From Gorsachius magnificus (lineage: Eukaryota > Chordata > Aves > Pelecaniformes > Ardeidae), in contig CM067086.1 in NCBI GenBank assembly GCA_034008185.1, forward strand, positions 36,283,007 to 36,347,006: DNA of 64,000 nucleotides, written 5' to 3'. This document shows, piece by piece, positions 51,505 to 62,100 of this stretch. A program made the translations under genes and the position numbers. Below the pieces are notes generated by a model. It did no database searches and was not told where the DNA came from. It worked only from the letters and a program-made list of their open reading frames with translations. Numbering within the stretch: the first letter of the stretch is position 1; every line of letters begins with the position of its first letter.

Positions 51505-51545
51505 TGACGTCTATTGGCTTCAGTGAGAACTAATTGCACAGGAGG
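51505..51545 (+). repeat. Relic of short palindromic amniote repeat
   Basis: ATGACGTCTATTGGCTTCAG, TGAGAACTAATTGCACAGG parallels TTGACTTCAATGGGAGTAAT, TGCACAGG-type units seen in reptiles and birds. Confidence 0.4.
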
Positions 51546-52000
51546 CGAAAGGATTCAAATTAGGATTACCAATATATGACCACATGGAAAAGGAAGCATG
51601 AAATATTCTAATTCTTTTTAGATGCAAAGTAACTTATGAACAAAACCCATTGTGGCTGATTCTCACAAGCTTAAAGCATTGTGAAAGAAAAATTAAAATG
51701 GGCAAGGCTAATTAATTTGCTAAAATCCATTGTTAATGCGGTGTTTTCAGTTCTCCTGAATGCTGCTCTCATGACATTTGGTGTCTTTCTAAAGAACCAT
51801 CCCAGCTGTAAACATCTTTTTTTCTTTCCTCTGAGAATCTAAACTTCCATTTAAAGAAGAAGTAAATTCCTAGACCTCATGATTCAATAGGAAGTTTGGA
51901 AGTCGCACCTACGTGCTCCTCAGACACTAGAGGCAAATAAAAATCAGCCTGGATTCTTTTTAAAGTCCTTTTCTAAAGCTTCACGATTTTTAACTTTTTT
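51546..52000. promoter_or_regulatory. Candidate conserved non-coding element L
   Basis: A complex repeat-free block with GGCTAATTAATTTGC near 51706, AAATCCATTGTTAATGCGG near 51724 and ATGATTCAATAGG near 51879. Texture and homeodomain cores resemble elements I and J. Confidence 0.38.
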
Positions 52001-52204
52001 CGAACTCTGATGTTGGGTTGTTTTGGGTGTGGGGAGGGGTAAGAGGGTGAGAGCTTTTCGGCTTTTCAATATTTGGGATTAGCAAGGAATGAGTGGCTGC
52101 ATGGCTATTCTAAAGCCTTTTTAAAAACTGCTTCACATATACGGGAGAAGATAGTATCAGCTGGCAAATTGCTGCTGTCTGAAATAGTAATCAAAAGATG
52201 TGAC

Positions 52205-52430
52205 AAAAGCTACGAGCTCTCTCGACAGACCCTGGCAGGGCTTATGCCGTCGCGGGGCTGTTGAAAAGCACTCCTTTAAGGCTCTGCGTGAGGAGGCCGA
52301 GCTGCCAAGGACCTCGTCCCACGAGCACTTGTTCCCGGCAGTGGTGCTTGCTGTTGTGAAGGGCTCTGCTGACTTCAGCTGATCTGAGCGCGGCTCCTCG
52401 TAGAGCGAGCTCGCAGGATCGGGCCTTTGG
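52205..52430. promoter_or_regulatory. Small CpG-island-like patch
   Basis: Hand counting gives about 16 CpG in 230 bases at roughly 60 percent GC, an observed/expected ratio near 0.75-0.8, in an intron that is otherwise CpG-poor. That meets the classical small-island thresholds. Such patches can be alternative promoters, promoters of antisense or enhancer RNAs, or unmethylated enhancers. No TATA box or long coding frame decides between these. It sits between candidate elements L and M. Confidence 0.55.
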
Positions 52431-52479
52431 ATGATACATGTAGGACTCTGGAAGACCAGCTTTTACTGCTCATATGTTT

Positions 52480-53640
52480 GGCAGGCAGATTTGATAATCA
52501 GTGCTGTTCTAGAACCTTACACCATCTCAGTGAATATAAATTGATGGTGTAAAGCAAATGGGCAACTGGCGGGAAGCCAAACACGGAGGGGAGAGAAGAC
52601 GGTTTATTGTTGAGGGGGCAGCCCGGTGTTCTACAGCAGAGCTTTCTGTTCACAACAGCTCTGCAGAGCTGCTGAGTTCGAGTGTGGCCTCTGAAGTGTA
52701 TGAAATAATAACAGTTTTATTTCTCCTGACACAAGCACGGAAGCTGTTTGCTGCCACCTCAGAACTGTTACCCTGCAATGCAAAAGTACCAACAAGGCAG
52801 GCTGGATGCAATGTTATTATAAACAGTGCCGCAGTAAACTTTAGGAAAAGCCCATTATACGGTGATAGCCTGTTTGTCAGGAGAAAAGTTCACTAATGTA
52901 TATGGAAGCAGAGCTCCTCATTCACTGATGTGTCTGTGTCTATTTTGTTGCACTTTTACCTTTATTTACTGTGCAGGTGCTGCTGAGAATAACCTTGGAA
53001 AACACAAAAATAGAGGGCCATGTACTCAGCTAGTTTAAATTGGCAGAGAAATGGTGTCAATTCAAGGCAGTTGATGTTACGGTCCATTGTTTATTATTGC
53101 TTTTTAAAATTTTAGGATTTTGGAGGGGTATGGAAGGAAGCGTGCTTTCTGTGGTTGTTGTTTTCTTACTGGAAATAGCTCAATGAAAGGTGCATTTTAA
53201 AAAAGTGATGAATGAATGACGGCAGGAAAGAAATGAACATATGTACATGATAGAATTAAATTCTATTTTAACTCTAATTTGTGCTCATATGCAATCAATT
53301 ACAGTGATATGAGCTGAGAATTTCAATGAGGCCCCAGGGAGATTGGCACCCATTTCTTGTTTTGTTTTGATGGGATTAGCACCCCTAAACCTAAAATTTC
53401 TTTGAAAATCAGCCGTAATGTCTGTCCTTCCAAAGTGTCCTAATTCTTTCTCTTTGTGTGTTTAATTATTCCAGGAATTATCCTCCGCTCAATAGAAATG
53501 CAAGCGCTACCTTATGTAGCAGGAAAAATGTCATCATTCATTCATCATGCATTAAATGCCTTTCTTATAAAACTAGAGGATTTTGCCGACTCTCCCTGTG
53601 CTCTTAAAAATCTGATTGCTGACTGAGGTGTCTTTTCTTG
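52480..53640. promoter_or_regulatory. Candidate conserved non-coding element M (long, composite)
   Basis: More than a kilobase of complex sequence, low in simple repeats. It includes a 10-bp inverted repeat (52517-52526 with 52543-52552), a 16-bp palindrome (52656-52671), an 8-bp inverted repeat with one-base spacer (53250-53266), TTGATAATCAGTGC near 52492, GTTTAATTATTCCAGG near 53460 and ATCATTCATTCATCATGCAT near 53533-53552. It is the longest apparently constrained block in the second half of the window. Conservation needs alignment. Confidence 0.48.
52656..52671. repeat. Perfect 16-bp palindrome
   Basis: CAGCTCTGCAGAGCTG is its own reverse complement. It contains two AGCT tetramers and a central PstI-type CTGCAG, and lies inside candidate element M. 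Confidence 0.85.
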
Positions 53641-53699
53641 ATGCATAAACCCACTGCTATTTTCTGTAAGCTCATCCCTGCGTTCTGTCATCCTCTATG

Positions 53700-53925
53700 C
53701 ATTTTTCCTCCCATACGACCTTGGGTCAGGCACTAGGTATCTCCAGGCCTCCCTTTCTCCACCCTAAACCAGCTTCTTTTCTTCTTTCTTGCTTTCTTTT
53801 TCCAGGGAGTGATGTAGTAAGGTTTTCATTGCTTGCATTCCCTAACATTCATGAAGCGATTTAAGATCCCTGTCTGGAAAGTATTCTAAATACACAAAAA
53901 TATTATTTTACGGTTATTGTAATTC
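53700..53925 (+). repeat. MIR-like SINE, relatively complete
   Basis: CGACCTTGGGTCAGGCACTA at 53716-53735 matches the MIR start of core (GTGACCTTGGGCAAGTCACT), followed by CCTCCCTTTCTCC in the place of CCTCAGTTTCCCC. The tail GAAGCGATTTAAGATCCCTG at 53853-53872, then TGGAAAGTATTCTAAATAC, matches GAAGCGCTTTGAGATCCCTG, GATGAAAGGTGCTATATA. Both parts are in order, so this is the clearest MIR in the window. Confidence 0.72.
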
Positions 53926-54390
53926 TTCATCTTTATTTACTGGCAAGTTGCTCAAGCTAACAGATGAAAATGGCACAAGTCTTTTGTAACACTGGAGAGC
54001 ACTTTGAAACTTTTCTTCTGAATTCAAACAGAATTCTGAAAATTTTAAAACCTGAAAAGGAGATCTGCCAACTTCACCACTACGTACTATCAAAAAGTGG
54101 AATAAAAGAAGGAATCAAGCTTGGCTGCTTCTTTTTTTTTAATTAATAAAAAATAAGCCAACTTGTTAGCATTTTGGTGAGGAAATCATTGTTTGTAAAA
54201 AGCAGGTATGTTATGCAAATCAAGTGATTTACTGAGAGTCAGTTCTTACTTCCAATAACTAGATGAGCCAACTCAACTGTGGCTAGAAAGCCAAGAAAAC
54301 AGCATATAGATTAAGATTACTCAAAACTTTTGTTCCTGCATTATTTAAAAGAGATGCAAATTGCACCATTTTAGTATTGCTTATGAGTAA

Positions 54391-54435
54391 AGGCCCAAAT
54401 CTTGCTTCTTCACCCCCATTTAAGATATGGAGCTA
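54391..54435 (+). repeat. Relic of short palindromic amniote repeat
   Basis: GGCCCAAATCTTGCTTCTTC, ACCCCCATTTAAGATATGGA parallels GGCCCAAATCCTGCTCCCAT, TGAAGTCAATGGAG-type units. Confidence 0.35.
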
Positions 54436-55559
54436 AAAAAAACAGAGCTCTAAAATGCAATAAGTATCCATATCTGACTTTGTAGCTCCTTCTTACCACA
54501 TGACAAGGTCTGTGATAGCTTTCTGTGGCTGCAGTTGGGACAAGTGGCCTCCTGTCTTGTCAACATACTTTGCAGATCCAGTAGAGGCACGTTCATCACA
54601 AAGATGGAAAAGAGGCTTTTCAAGGCTGAAAATTTAATTTTAAAAGGATGCCACTACGTGGAATGGATTGAGGTAAAAGGCCAGGTTGTAAGAGGTCTGT
54701 CTGCAGTATTCAGGAGAAGATCTTTTTAACTTCATTCAGGTAAAAAGAAGAGGATTAATTCTTTAAAATCTAGGTAAAATTCAGATTTCTGGACTCCTTT
54801 TTTTCATAAATAGCTTTAGAGTCACGTATAAGGATGGATGTGCAGATTTACCTGGTGTTTGCTGTGGAAGTCACACATCCATTTCCAAAACTGGAGGGTG
54901 GGTGGGAACATAATATAAATTTATCTATTTACTTTTGAGGTTCTTATCCTATACCCACCTCCAGAATATCTGAGAGGCCCCTGGGTGTTGCATCTTCTTT
55001 GCAATGAAAAAAACCTTATCCTCATCAGCTGTTTCTCCCTGCTTGATTTTAGGGAATTAATTGTTATATGGTTGCCATCTATTCTGAAAATTACAGGATA
55101 ATCCCAGTTTTTGAACGCCACGTCTGAAATCTCAGTCTCCACTTGGGCAGGACACATGGTGTGAGAGACAGCTGCTAAAAACTGTGCAGCTATTACAGTG
55201 TGTCAGTTTATAAGCCGCGAAGTGTATGTACCAGCTCGCAGATTGTTGGTAGGAGTGTGGTACTTTGTTATAAATATATTTTATTGATTGTAAGGAGATT
55301 TTATTAAAAAGCTACCCAGAAGAAACAGGCAGTAAAAGATCAAGTAAATTACTTGTCTTTCATTTTAGGTTGCCTAATCTTTTAAGGGTTTATGGGGGCT
55401 CCACAAGCTCCCAAAATGCTGACATAGGTTAATCTCACTTAGTGAGAGCGGAGAGTTGGGCACTGGATGTTCAGCAAGATGGTGGTCTCAGGGGAAGGCA
55501 TCCAATATGCATGGAAAGGTCAACAGTCTCCATTAAGACCAGATCTTAAACACATTTAG

Positions 55560-55665
55560 GTGACTAAAAATGCTTGTCAAATTTTCGAAAGTAGCTAAAT
55601 ACATTGCATGCCTAGCTCCCGCTGAAATCATGGGAATTAGCCACCTAACTCCTATTCTGTTTCAT
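55560..55665 (+). repeat. Relic of palindromic amniote repeat (TAGGCACCTAA type)
   Basis: TTTAGGTGACTAAAAATGC, AAATTTTCGAAAGTAGCTAA and CTAGCTCCCGCTGAAATCAT, GGGAATTAGCCACCTAACTC follow the order of a unit I recall from reptiles (TTTTGAAAGTGACTTAGGC, CTCCCATTGAAATCAATGGG, AGTTAGGCACCTAA). The two halves retain CTCCCGCTGA/TCATGGGA complementarity. Confidence 0.5.
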
Positions 55666-55929
55666 CGTACTTGCCTTCATCTTTAGGTGCCTAAATGCTT
55701 CTACGGTGGCACCGAATACTTCTTGCTTCTTTTCAGATTAACAACAGCTCAGGGCACCTACCACATAGCAAAACAGTACACCCTTCTGAAGAAAACACTC
55801 TGGATCAAGGCTGCCTAATGTGTAAACATTACACATTCTTTCAACATTTTCCTAGTAAATATTTTTAAAATGTTACAGATCTACGGCAGATGTTGCTATC
55901 TACATTTTTGTAAGCATGTATGTACTGCA

Positions 55930-55949
55930 TTGTGTGTGTGTATGTGTGT
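55930..55949 (+). repeat. (TG)n microsatellite
   Basis: Nine to ten TG units with one TA interruption. Confidence 0.8.
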
Positions 55950-56229
55950 TTTCATGTTTTTTCCATTTTAAGCCTGTGGAAATCAGCACGTTGTGCTCAA
56001 TGGTAGTGGTAGGCAGAATATTGATGCATAGTATGTATTGTTGCACCTAAGACTACTGGCAAGTTGTGGAAATAAAAAGAGAAATGGAAAAAAAATGCAA
56101 GGAGAGCCAGACAACTGACATTATAAACTACCTGCATTTGTTTCCAGTGGTCTTTTAAATCCTTTATAAAGTCTGGGGCTTATGTATAAATTCATTTAAA
56201 CTCTACAGAGGAACTCTAAAACAAACAGG

Positions 56230-56560
56230 AGGTGCTCAGGTGGCAGTCAGACCCTGGTGTGATTTGATAACCCTTCCTCCCCTGGCATTCCCACCCCATC
56301 CCTGCTGAGAGCTGCTTAGTCCCTCCAGCCCTGGGGCTTCCTGGCACCCCCAACCTCCTGCTCTAGAGCCCTTGCCTGCTCCCCAGCCACCATTTAACTC
56401 ACTTTCCTGCTCCAAGTTATCTCCCTGAGGTTGAGCTAAATCCTTTTCCAGAATAAACCCTATGTTTTGCTGCATTAGCCCCATTTCTCCCAACCCCAAA
56501 AGCACCTTGCAAAGATATTGTCTTTTCCATGTGCTTGCCCTCCCACCCCACATACCTGAG
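56230..56560 (-). other. C-rich segment with strand asymmetry
   Basis: The + strand is strikingly C-rich and G-poor compared with both flanks, and the minus strand is correspondingly G-rich. A 133-codon minus frame (56236-56637) crosses it, but its Gly/Gln/Trp-rich tail simply reflects the composition. It could be an unrecognised transposon fragment. Confidence 0.4.
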
Positions 56561-57129
56561 CTGCTCTTCAGAAGCTGATTAAATTTAAATGTAATCATAA
56601 TCATAGCACAATAAATGAGAGGCACAAGCACTAACAAATGCTTTCAAATCAGATATGGTTTCTCAGATGCTTTATCCTTTTTAAACCCATGTTCTACTGA
56701 AAGAGGACCATTTCAATTCAGAGGTCCCCCCCACCTGCCCAAACCTTAAAACATCATCCCTTCTGCTCTAAACCTCTTAGCAGTGACCACTATCTTGAAA
56801 TTTCAATATTGGCTACTAACATTCCCTTCATACTTCCTACCACCTGTTAAAAGCTCTTGTCTCCTCAAAGACACATGGCTCCAGGTCTTGTTTCTATCAG
56901 GAATTTCAAAACCCTGTATACAAATTGCCAGTGTAGAAATAACCAACTTGTGTAGAACCCAGAGGCAGAAAAGAGGACTTTCCAGGAAGAAGATAGCATA
57001 TAGTCTTCTCTTCTGGCCTCACTGGGACAACAGCAAAACAAAATCTGTGTATACTTTGGAAAGTAGATTTCCTTTGAAGAACTGAGCTGCAATTTCCCTC
57101 TGCAGAATTTTGGAAATGTTTGTAAACCT

Positions 57130-57320
57130 GTGTAAATTCATGGCTTAGAGTTCATCTTTGAGGTTTTGAGTTCAGGCTTAGTGTGAGACTTAGCCTGAAC
57201 CACAGCAGTTTCACCTAGTTGCCACATGAAAACATCAGTTGCAGCACTGCACCCAAATGTCTTACAACGTTTGCCAAAACTCGAATGAACTCTTCAACAA
57301 ACCTGGCCTGAACTATGAAT
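57130..57320. repeat. Imperfect palindromic element with 9-bp perfect core arms
   Basis: GTTCAGGCT at 57170-57178 and AGCCTGAAC at 57192-57200 are exact complements around 13 bases. Weaker inverted similarity continues outward (GAGTTCATCTTTGAGG against CAACAAACCTGGCCTGAAC). The pattern suggests an old palindromic repeat rather than chance; family unknown. Confidence 0.4.
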
Positions 57321-57934
57321 GGTTATTAACGTGGTGTCTTTGTACTACAAAAGTTGTTGCAGCCAGTGCCTTTGCTTTGCAAATTCAGTACATGCATATA
57401 TATAAAACCAGCTAAGTACAAACTAACTTATGCATGCTGAAAATTAAAACATAATCCCTTATTTTGTGATGACTACTTTTCTTCCCTTTTAGTAGGTCAT
57501 GAATAATTTCTGGGAAGATATGTCACTAGCTTATAACTTCATTAAGCTGCAGACCATACCTTACCCTTTCACTAGATCCCTGAAAAGAACTTTTGTGTGT
57601 GCCAAACAGATATCCACTTGGTCTGTGGCTCTTGAAAGGTAAATTGCCAAGTTCCAGCAAGCAAATTAAGAGGTGCAATGAGAGCTAGCTGTTGCATTCT
57701 ATCAAATCCTGCTACTGAATGTGTTGAAAAGCTTGCCCAGAGCCATGGCCTCACATATTTATGGTATGAATGGGAGACTCTTGGAGCTATGTATTGCCAT
57801 AGTTCCCATTTCTTTTGTAATAAACTAGCTCAGCAGATGTAGCTTAGGTAAAAAGGAAATTCAAAGTCTCCTACTTAGAGAATAACCAAAACAAAGTTCT
57901 CTCTCCGGTCCTCTGTCTATGAGCCAGACTCAGA

Positions 57935-58060
57935 GCCAGACCTTACTTGTACTGATTAGTGTTTATTCTGTGTGTAACCCAATGAAACTCAAAGGGTTCT
58001 CACATGGCAGAAAGAGCTGCTCAATAGCACTGTGTAAGTATTACTGCCAGGATGTGACAC
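57935..58060 (+). repeat. Relic of palindromic amniote repeat (CTCACATG type)
   Basis: ACCCAATGAAACTCAAAGGG, TTCTCACATGGCAGAAAGAG and GTGTAAGTATTACTGCCAGG, ATG follow the order CCCATTGAAATCAATGGGAC, TACTCACATGAGTAAAG, GTAAGTGTTTGCAGGATCAG of a unit common in reptile genomes as I recall it. Confidence 0.5.
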
Positions 58061-58754
58061 GAAATATGGCAAAAGAATCTAACTTTCAGTTTCTAATACA
58101 ACACAGATTAAATCATAGCATTACTTTTCCAAGTCAGTTGCATCATTTTCTTGGTTTGTACATTTTGATGCTGAAGAAATCGGTTCTCCATAGCTTAGCT
58201 TTTCCTTAATGATAGATGTATTGCAGCTTTTGCAGTATCAGTACCTAATTGCCATCAAATGCAGAGTAAATTTTAATCTCCATGCTTGTGACTTGACTTG
58301 CGCCTATAGTCTACAAGCTTCAGAGTATTTAGCGTAACTTTTGTGATATGATTGGCCCTGCCTCCTCCACCTGTGTATTAAGGTAAGGAATGTAAGATGC
58401 GCTATTGAACTTTGTTGATTTTATTTAGCCTGGTGGGTGCACAATAGCTCTGAATTAAAGCAGAAGCAGAAGATGAGCTTGAGATCCACAAAGTAGAAGA
58501 AACTGAAGAATCTTGAATTAAACTAAAGACCCCTAACAGAGCTTGTTAAACTATGATCCAGCAAGGTGATGGTGAGGGAGATAATGATAAATGTTTCTGT
58601 GCCTGTAGATACTTTCGCTCATGTATTATACCAAGATGTTTCAGAAAACATCAATTACATCTTTCTGCACCATTTTTTCACAATTTACATAACAGCATCT
58701 GCATCTCAAGAAAAAATAGCTTGCTATATTAGTCAGTAAAGGCTAATAAATTTA

Positions 58755-58800
58755 CAATCCAGCTCCCATTGAAGTCCGCAGAGAACTTCTATTGCCTTTG
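58755..58800 (+). repeat. Relic of short palindromic amniote repeat
   Basis: AATCCAGCTCCCATTGAAGT, CCGCAGAGAACTTCTATTGCC retains CTCCCATTGAAGTC exactly, the signature core of the unit seen in several degenerate copies across this intron. Confidence 0.5.
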
Positions 58801-58994
58801 TGGGGTAGTAGGTTGGCCCTTTAGCATACCTTTCATGCCTAACAGTGCATGAATCTTTTGTATTTCTAGCTTTATCTGATATTGTTGCCTAACTCAATTA
58901 CATATAAAAGTGAGAAGAGTCTCCTCACTAGTCAGGTTAACCCACCACTTGTTGTTACTTGTTTATGAGACATTTTTCTACTTTATAGTCTTTA

Positions 58995-59170
58995 ATCTGA
59001 AGTTATATCAAGTGCCATAATAAAACTGAAAGAGATAATATCTACTGCATTTCCATTCCTCTGCTCCGGTGATAACATTATTTAACAACACTAGCAAGTT
59101 AATTAAGAAAGACCTTGCTGTCATAAATCCATGTTGCCTTCCTCATTAAATTAGGCTTTTCAATGTATTG
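58995..59170 (-). mobile_element. Ancient CR1/L3-type LINE reverse-transcriptase fossil, antisense
   Basis: On the minus strand, CAACATGGATTTATGACAGC, AAGGTCTTTCTTAATTAACT, TGCTAG and later AATGCAGTAGATATTATCTC, TTTCAGTTTTATTATGGCAC, TTGATA align in order with the reverse-transcriptase region of CR1/L3 elements. There the protein reads QHGF, a basic turn, LTNL and later AVDIIYLDFSKAFDT around the first catalytic aspartates. Here the frame is broken and the aspartates are lost, so it is a dead fossil much older than the CR1 at 38500. Confidence 0.68.
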
Positions 59171-59199
59171 CTGAAGTTCAGAAAACTGTTCTGGACATT

Positions 59200-62100
59200 C
59201 AGCAATGGATACTTCACTAAATAGTCCACAATATGTTACGTACTCTTTTACAGGAGAAGTATTTAACACTTGTATTTCTTCTGGAGTTCTGCATGTTTAT
59301 ATCTGATTCATTTTGAATCTTCCTTTCCTTTGAAATCATTAAGGAAATATTTCTGTTTCTTGGGTATTTAAGGTATCTAATCTTTTCACAGCCATGCTTG
59401 TTCTCATCACGTTATATAATTCCTTTTCGTTCTCTATCCCAGCTAACAGAATGAATGAATATTTTGTTTTCGTTCATAGTGGACATGGCTTTTCCCCTCC
59501 ACCTATTAATTGTAAATCCTGTCCATAGAGCAGAAAAAATGAAACTGAGCTTTATCTTTATGGCTTTGCGAACCCTGTATTCTTTCATGATGCATTTGTA
59601 AACTATTTTCTGTAAGAATTTAGTTTAGGGCAATCAAAAAAGAACCAGCTCCGTTAGGTTAGATAGAGGTTCAAATTCAATTAAATCAGCCCTGTAGGAA
59701 CTGATTCCCTGGGAGTATTGCAAGGCAGGACACTGGGATTGTTTGGGACCAGATTTGTGAAAATCCTTATGTGGTCTTGAACTTTTCAAACACATAATCT
59801 GAGGTTCTTCGTCTTATCCAATCTTGAAAAAAGAATTAGTCAGTGAGATGGCTGAACCTTCAAAGACAGCTATAACTGTACTGTGTGGGTACCACTGTTT
59901 AATATTTAATGTTGGTTCCATTCCTAAACATGTCCATATGACTCACAAATTCCTACTCCAAATTGGAAAGGCTAAGTAAAAAGATCTGATATGAAATGAT
60001 CATCTGCCTCAGTCACAGCCAGTAATCTAGGTGAGCCTGAAAAAACATTGTGGAGATAAATATATTCAAAATTTGAGAACTGCCACATACTGGATCTGAT
60101 ATTTACAACAACCCTTTTTTTGGAGTACCTTACCTCAAAACCAGTGGCTGTATAGGGTCAAGAATTGTGCTGGTGGGGCTGATCTTTAGCATAAATAAAG
60201 ATTTCTGATAAGCTTGCCAACAGGTTAAGGTTCACATTTTGGAGAAGAAAAATCTAGGGCTCACCATTTTTTTCTGTTACCCCATTAAAAGGGACCCAGC
60301 TTTGCATCTTGATATTAATGAAAGGGACACTATGTTTAGTAGTGCTGATTATTTTCTTGGCTTGCATTAAGTAAGGTGTTCTCACCCCCCATCTTTGCTC
60401 CAGCTCTCTCTTAAAGGATTAATGAAGCAGAACTTGATGAGACACTTCATTCTAAATAAGACAGAGAACTATTTAAAAGGTTTCTTTCTGTCTTATATCT
60501 TAATTCTGTTCATCACTCTAAGGACCTTCTCAATATGATTTTTACTTCAACAGTTATTTTTTTTTGCCTTCTTTACCATACTGATTGGTTAATGGTTTGA
60601 AAAACTCTCTCTGTGTTGGCTTCATTACAGATTTTGGTCTTCAACTAGTGTCTTTAATTTTAGTCCCTATTGGGGTATATCAATTTATTCTACAGATGCA
60701 TGCCATGTTGGTTTTCAGACTTTTTCTGCAATAGATGTAAAATATTACAGAAAACTCTTCAATATTTGTCTGTAATACAGATTTTTATATTTCAGAAGAT
60801 TAAAGTAACATTTCCGTATGTTTACTCAAAGGTTAAGTTTCTTAAATTAGGCTCCAAATCAAATTCTAAAGAAGATAATGGCAAAACTCTCACTGACTCA
60901 ATGGAAATAGGACTTTATATCCAACCATCTAGGAGATATCATATAATATCTGGGAGAAGAAAATCGCTGTAATACTGTTTGGTTTTATTACTAGGCATTG
61001 TGCTTTATGACTGGAGACTGACCTGAAAACCATCTTTCCAATATCTCTGTTCCTCTCTCCAGTACTTCCTCGTTATCTAAAATGCATTTTTAAAATCTTT
61101 TCTATCATTTCATCTTTTCCATAGCTACCAAATTTACCTGCTTTTAATCTATGGGCAAAATTTAAGTCTAAGTTCGAGCGTCTGTCTCTTCTGTAATTCA
61201 TTCTGTCGCACAACTGCAACAGAACTATTTCCAGTTCTCTCAGCTAACTTTATAGCCCTCTGAGTAGCAACCATAATATTTTCCTACGGAGCACTAATTG
61301 CTGCTTTTCTTCTTTTTTTTCTTTTTTTTCTTTTTAAATTAGTTGCTAGCTACAAAGTACACCATTAAATTGCCTACCATCCCTGTCAGATATTCTTCTG
61401 TTTTTTCCATAGATCCTTTTCTCCATTCCTTGTGCCAGACCATTCCATTATTTATCCTACTTTCAGGGGACTCACTACCAGAAAATTCTGAATAGAAAGA
61501 CCAGAGCCAAAGTGTCTGTTTATTCTTATGCACTAAAACCCTGAGACCCTTTTGCTGCAAACTGGGACAACAGTAATATATTAACATTTTCACCAGAAAC
61601 CCCAGTTCTTCACAGAAAATAGAGCCAAATTGTATTTGATGAGTGATAATGCTCATTGTCACCCTTCTTGTCCATGTGAATACCCACCATTTTCAAAATC
61701 ACTGTGCAGGCCACTCATCATCCTTTTAATTTACTTGAAGGAAAATTTTCTGGGGGAAAATTTTGTACAAAAGATTACAAAATGTTTTTCTTCTTACAGC
61801 ACTAGAGAATATGGTTCTCTGTCATTGTTCTGTTTCCAATGTGAGGGGAATTTTTTTACCACAATACTGCATGTTATTACTTTATTAATCATCCTTCTTC
61901 CCTTTCTTAGAACATCTATTTTTTTCCGGTAAATGTGCTTCACAAGCTTTCATTCTGCAATCCACACAGCTGGTCATCTTTCTTTTTTGTTGTGTCTAAA
62001 AGCAGCCATATGTCATCAGCAACCCTCTCATGTATATTGAACTTCCTTAGCACATCAGCTTGTCTCTTTGAATGTGTTACCTGATGTCTTTAAAGGGGCA

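Noticed and set aside
56236..56637. 133-codon minus-strand Gly/Gln-rich frame
   Set aside because: Stop codons are avoided because of the C-rich composition; the sequence has no domain.
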